Positions 59,561-64,000 of a DNA stretch of 64,000 nt are shown piece by piece. The stretch is from Niebla homalea. Taxonomy: Eukaryota > Ascomycota > Lecanoromycetes > Lecanorales > Ramalinaceae. The stretch lies in the NCBI GenBank assembly GCA_019925105.1, contig JAHGAU010000012.1, forward strand, positions 62,001 to 126,000, written 5' to 3'. The notes beneath the pieces were generated by a model. The model made no database searches, had not been told where the DNA came from, and worked only from the letters and a program-made list of their open reading frames with translations. The position numbers and the translations under genes are program-made. The stretch's first letter is position 1; the number at the start of each line of letters is the position of its first letter.

Positions 59561-61925
59561 ACGAGATCTCCAGCTGGCCCCCATCTTTGCCACTCCGGGC
59601 CGGCTGCTGAGCCTGTACTACCACAGCACGAAGGTGATCGTTGTTGACTCCCACTGCGGCCAAAGTCGGTCTCCAGCTTTGATATTGCTCTCTTGCCGGC
59701 TTATCGCTGCTGACTCCCTAGGTCGGTGGCAATTTATAGAGGTGCTCTGTCTCATTCTTCTCAAATTTCATGCGTCGTGATTGCATCGCGTTGTGCCCCT
59801 GCAGGACCTTGATTCTTTAGCAGGTCAAATCTTCGAAGTCCCGAATTGCTGGCTGAGGAGGCTGTAGTGGGGGAAGTGGCGGTATGGCGATGGTGGTTGG
59901 TTCGGGACATGAAACGTGTGCTTCAAGGACCAGTAGCTGCACGCCAGTAACCCAGATGAGCGTCATAAAGTCACCTGTTTGTGTTTCGCAGTTCCAGACG
60001 TGTAATTACAAGGGTCCAGTATGGGAAGAGAGAAAACCGTCTATCGAGGCGAGTGAGCGCTGGACTGTGAGGATCACCTCGACCTTCTTTTGATGCCTCA
60101 ACATTAGACGCTGATGATATTAGCCTTCCTAGCCCTAGAAGGGTATGTGGCATGCCATCCCCTGGAAATATATATTTATGGGGAACCCAAGAAATCTCGT
60201 ACCGCCATGGTACTGATGTGAGAGCGCATTCTGTCATCCTCGACTAGATATCTTGCTATTTCTCACGCCTTAAATGTACTAGAATGCTTGCGGGAAAGAT
60301 TCTAGAAATCCCCGCCCACAGATTGGGGGAAGTAGAGTGCGCTGTTTTTCATCATGACGGTGGCTCATTGATGGTGAGGCTCCTACGAGGCAAGTATGAG
60401 AGCCTCGCATCGATATTTGCTTGGATGGGTGGGTCGGGATCCAGCAACATCAAATCCGGGATCTCGCTGGCGACAGTGCCCGAGGCGTTCGCTTGTGCAG
60501 GCACTGGCGACAGTGCCCGAGGCGTTCGCTTGTGCAGGCACTGGCGGCACGTCGACCTGGACACTCGAGGTCGTTGCGGCCTCGTGCTTGGGCTTTGGGC
60601 TTTGCGGCATCTGCACGAGCATGCCAATCATGTTACTGATGTGGTGTTGCCAGATACGCTCATAGCCTGGGATCGCAGCAGAAATGGGCTGGACCCGCTT
60701 GTAGATGCGGGTGGCATTGGAGACGCTGCTTGTGCCGGCCCGTCGAACGAGGGTGCTGGAGTGTGCGGCTTGGAGGTTATCGGCAGCGGGGAGGTTTTAG
60801 CTGGAGCGGCGTTGTCATGGTAGCACGAAGGTAAGCCGATTGTAGACTACGTGATGTTTTTGCGCCAGCAGTAGATTTGTCAGCGTTGTTACCAGGGGCC
60901 TGGAGATGGTAGAGGAAGACGCTGCAGCTACAGGCCGTCGCCCATTAGAAGATCGTAGACATGGCATGCTGTATGTGTGCATGTGGTCGAAGTGGATGCG
61001 CGTCAGAGCAACTCCAGTCGCAATGCCGGTAGCAAAGGCCTTGTTAGATTTTCGGGTATATAGAGTAAACACTTCTTTCTTCGAGGGGAGGAAATAGTAT
61101 ATACTTCGTGATAACAAGAAATTCTGGTTGCTTGCCAATGAGGCGAGGATAAAGTAGAAAGAAGAAAGAGAAAGTTGCGGGGGCCTTGACGTCTTTTATA
61201 ACCCTTGCATGATACTTGTTGGATAACACTATCAGGACACCTGCAGTATTGAGCTTTCGGAGTGTTATCTCAACGTGACTAGACTCAGTGATTAGTCCGA
61301 GACATTCACAGGCACTCATCATGAGCGCCCGTGAAGACATCTTAGTGAACGCAAAAAACCATCGCGAAAAGCGATACTTGCCAAATCGATTGTATTTCTG
61401 TGTTTTAGGCAATGTACGTGAGTCGGCCAATATGCTTGCAGAATGTGTTCTGGCCCATCCGAGCGTCCGGTATACATCCGAATGTGGTAACACTTCAATG
61501 ACATATCACGAAGAAGGCTGCACGTGCGCAAATTCGTTCGGGGTTCACGGCAAGATTGATTCGACACGATGCTTCCTTTCCGGTGATGAATAACTCAAGG
61601 AAGATTCCGCCATTCACGCGTATACATTTTTGACAATTAACACCGCTGCCCTGGAACAAGCATTTCATGACCAACCAAACGCCAAGCCGTTTGCTTGTGA
61701 CGCCACCTTCGACACCTAAGAACACATAAATAGCCCTTCGACTACTTTCTTCCTCCATCCATCCTTCTCTTCTTTCTTCACTCACATCCTGCCCTTCATC
61801 ATTTTGCAAACACCACCGACTTATGCAAGACTGAAAACAACTATCACGTCGTACTAGAAGATCGTCACAGCTCCCACGCAAGGATAAAAATATACTGAAC
61901 AGCGTGCAATCCTATTGCAACAACC
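59561..61925. other. Intergenic, no supported gene
   Basis: Contains a 37 bp tandem pair (60470-60543) and the promoter of P4. Frames around 60.3-60.8 kb are created by the GC-rich repeat and show no domain. Confidence 0.4.
60470..60543. repeat. 37-bp exact tandem duplication
   Basis: Units 60470-60506 and 60507-60543 begin gcgacagtgcccgaggcgtt and are identical, implying a recent duplication. Confidence 0.8.
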
Positions 61926-62820
61926 ATGTCGACCTCCATTCTCCCAGGATGGATCTCGCTCGACTCGCTAGACGAACTTCTGTCCCGACGTTCTGGCCCC
62001 TGGGGAATGAGCTCCATTCATGACTATGAGGAGCCACCTCTTCATAGCTATTCAACAGTTGTGCCAGACGCCGCTCCGGAGTTTAGCACGGTGGATATGC
62101 TGCTCTTTATCTTCACCGGGGCTTGTGCCGCTGCCATGATCTGCGCAGCATTGCTGCCCCTTTACTTGATGTTCGAGTCTAAAATATTGCAAATTCTGAA
62201 ACCTTTTTCTAATTTCGCAGTAAGTTGTGGCACGTTGTCCCTTGTACATATCGCACTGTACAATTGCTAATTGTTAGCAGCATGCGATGTGTATAGAGTT
62301 CGAGGATGTCCTACCTCTACCAATCTCCGGACCCGAGATCCCAGGGCTCAACACATCGAAAGCAGAGGTCCTGGAAAACCAGGAGAAGTGCAGCGCCATG
62401 GCAGCCATACTTCCGCCCTCTGAATCCAACGAAATGCGCAAGTTGAAGGAGGAGAATTGCGAGCTGAGGAAAGACATCCGTGTGGTGATCGCCGAGCGAG
62501 ATGAGGAGTCTTCGAAGAATAGAGCGGTTGCAGGAAAGCAACGCGCCAACAACCTTCGGCTGATCGAGATCACCAGGCGCTTCACTAATGCCCAACAGCT
62601 AAACCACCTTGGAGCTTTCAAACGCCACATCGAGATGGCTACAGCCACTCAGCTCGAGTACTGCAAGGACCTTGGCATGAAAGATCAAATCATCCAAGAT
62701 ATTACGCAGCAGCACCATGCAGCACTTGCGGCTAAAAGTGTTCTGGAACAGCAAGTTGCCCATCAACATCAAGCCGACCTCGTGGGCAATAACATGCGAA
62801 AGCGGGGTCAATCCTTCTAG
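61926..62820 (+). CDS. P4: shorter paralogue of P3
   Basis: Exon 1 61926-62219, intron 62220-62280 (61 bp), exon 2 62281-62820; 277 residues. Exon 1 matches P3: SGPWG, YEEPPLHSYS, FSTVDM and a membrane segment at ~57-83 (TGACAAAMICAALLPLYLMF), then FESKI and PFSNFA. The intron is at the same place and phase. Exon 2 opens EFEDVLPLPI, like P3's YCEDSLPLDI, and has a coiled coil (MRKLKEENCELRKDI; LGMKDQIIQDITQQHHAALA) aligning with P3 residues ~255-400. It lacks P3's segment ~120-250 and the whole C-terminal third. The 3' flank is still homologous to that of P3, so an internal deletion is likely. It may be functional or a young pseudogene. Confidence 0.7.
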
Positions 62821-62894
62821 AACGATTACCTTGAGGACGCGGAGCGCCTCCTGGGGATCTGACGACTTCACAACGCAACCATCATTCGATCCTC

Positions 62895-63030
62895 ACATTC
62901 CACCCTTGAGATTTGAATCCTGAGATATGGAACTCGTCTTGTCAGCTCATTCTTTTGTTTATTGCAACACGCTCGGAGATTCGAGTCCCGTAGAGGGAGC
63001 TCATCTCAGAATGTATTGCCATATCGAGCA
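62895..63030 (+). repeat. P4 3' flank, homologous to the P3 3' flank
   Basis: Holds ttgagatttgaatcctgaga and ggagattcgagtcccgtaga, each followed by an agctcat-type stretch, the same double arrangement as behind P3. Confidence 0.6.
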
Positions 63031-64000
63031 ATGAGAGACTGCGGTGGTCGAAGAACGACGGAGTGAAGCTTGATAAAGATGGATCATTGCGAAATGGGTT
63101 GGCAATAGATCCGAAACATATGGATCAGAGGCACGAGTGCTGGCAAGATGATGGACTGGAAATTTTCCAAAGCTCAATGGCGTTATCGAACAAGTCGTCT
63201 GTCGGCATGACAGATCTCGATTGTTTTCAGTATCTTTGCAGACAAAATAGACTCGTCGATTAAACAAGAATTCTTCAACACATTCTATGCTCGAGTACCG
63301 TACCTTGCTCTTTCCTTTGCATACGATTTGGAGTTGCGTTATAACAGTATCTGCAATCACGTATCATTTCATGATGCTTATCGACAAACAGCCATCGGAC
63401 CATTGTCACAACAACGAGGCTACCTTTCACTCGTTTCAGCGCATCCAATAATGAGACGACAGCGCTACTACCATCAAGAAGTAAGATGGCAGCAGGCTGA
63501 GGAAGTGAGTCGCAGTCAAGGCAGCGCAATGATGCTGAAAGCCAAGACCAATCCATGTCCTGACTTAGAAGCACGCTTGCCTGCTTCGATGACTTGAGGC
63601 AAGCGAGGAGGGTGATCTACACGAGTCGTGCGGCACGGAGATGCGATACTGTTTGTTTCGGTCGAACGTAGATGGAGCTGTGTCCAGGAAATAGATGTTC
63701 CTGAGTAGGTGTCGGCCACCCTGGTCCCAAGCTGGGTATAATGCTTGTGGTCTAGACTCTCAAATGAAAATGCGGTCTTTGTGGGTGGTGATCTTAGGAT
63801 CACAAGACGATCAGGCATCACTTCAGGTGCAGGGAGGCCGTGCCCAGCTCTCAGATTCTCTAGGGCAATGGCGGAGGATTTGGGATGGTGGTATCCAGCT
63901 GAGGCAGATCTGTGTTCAGCATCCCTTCGACTGAGTAGTATGAGTGGTGAGGGGTTTTCAAATCGAGCCCCGAGGTAGCACCGGCTCAGCTGCAATTGCA
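63031..64000. other. No supported gene
   Basis: Overlapping frames on both strands, none with recognisable motifs, codon-pattern support or a plausible exon structure. Confidence 0.4.

Noticed and set aside
60284..60823. 179-codon frame over the 37-bp repeat
   Set aside because: Several overlapping frames are open in this GC-rich stretch on both strands; no domain.

Overview
The window looks like a filamentous ascomycete (Pezizomycotina) chromosome. The genes have short 56-65 bp GT-AG introns, fungal-type protein families are present, and the centre is a ~39 kb AT-rich block carrying the CpA-to-TpA signature of repeat-induced point mutation (RIP). The class cannot be fixed from the sequence.

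Left arm (1-7.0 kb, normal composition): the 3' part of a Cid1-type terminal nucleotidyltransferase gene; a ~270 bp inverted-repeat element among many short palindromes; a possible exon remnant on the minus strand; and P1, a two-exon gene broken by one frameshift. A 1.47 kb short LTR element (SLE-1) with a perfect AGGGC target duplication sits at the edge.

Central block (about 7.0-46.45 kb): no intact host gene was seen. It is a nested graveyard of retroelements. There are at least four Ty3/Gypsy remnants (A plus strand; B, C and G minus strand; B and C with chromodomains) and two Tad-like LINEs on the minus strand. There are four copies of the short-LTR family SLE plus a gag-bearing relative, and two further short-LTR elements (E and D) plus a solo LTR (F) related to them. 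Six insertions (SLE-1, SLE-2, SLE-4, the three-LTR composite, E and D) keep perfect 5 bp target duplications, so the nesting order can be read. One SLE copy is almost untouched by RIP and gives the template against which the mutated copies can be read. A ~160 bp direct repeat marks both edges of the block.

Right arm (46.45-64 kb, normal composition): P2, an intact two-exon paralogue of P1; a five-exon 14-TM major facilitator drug/toxin-efflux type gene (minus); a divergently transcribed single-TM, coiled-coil protein gene (P3, 712 aa); a decayed Copia reverse transcriptase; other degenerate repeat sequence; and P4, a shorter paralogue of P3 (277 aa) that keeps the same intron position and homologous 3' flank.

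The host genes do not form an evident pathway. The strongest biology here is (i) two unrecognised paralogous host gene pairs, one flanking the RIP block, (ii) the short-LTR families with their own conserved structures, and (iii) a three-LTR composite that implies recombination between retroelements.
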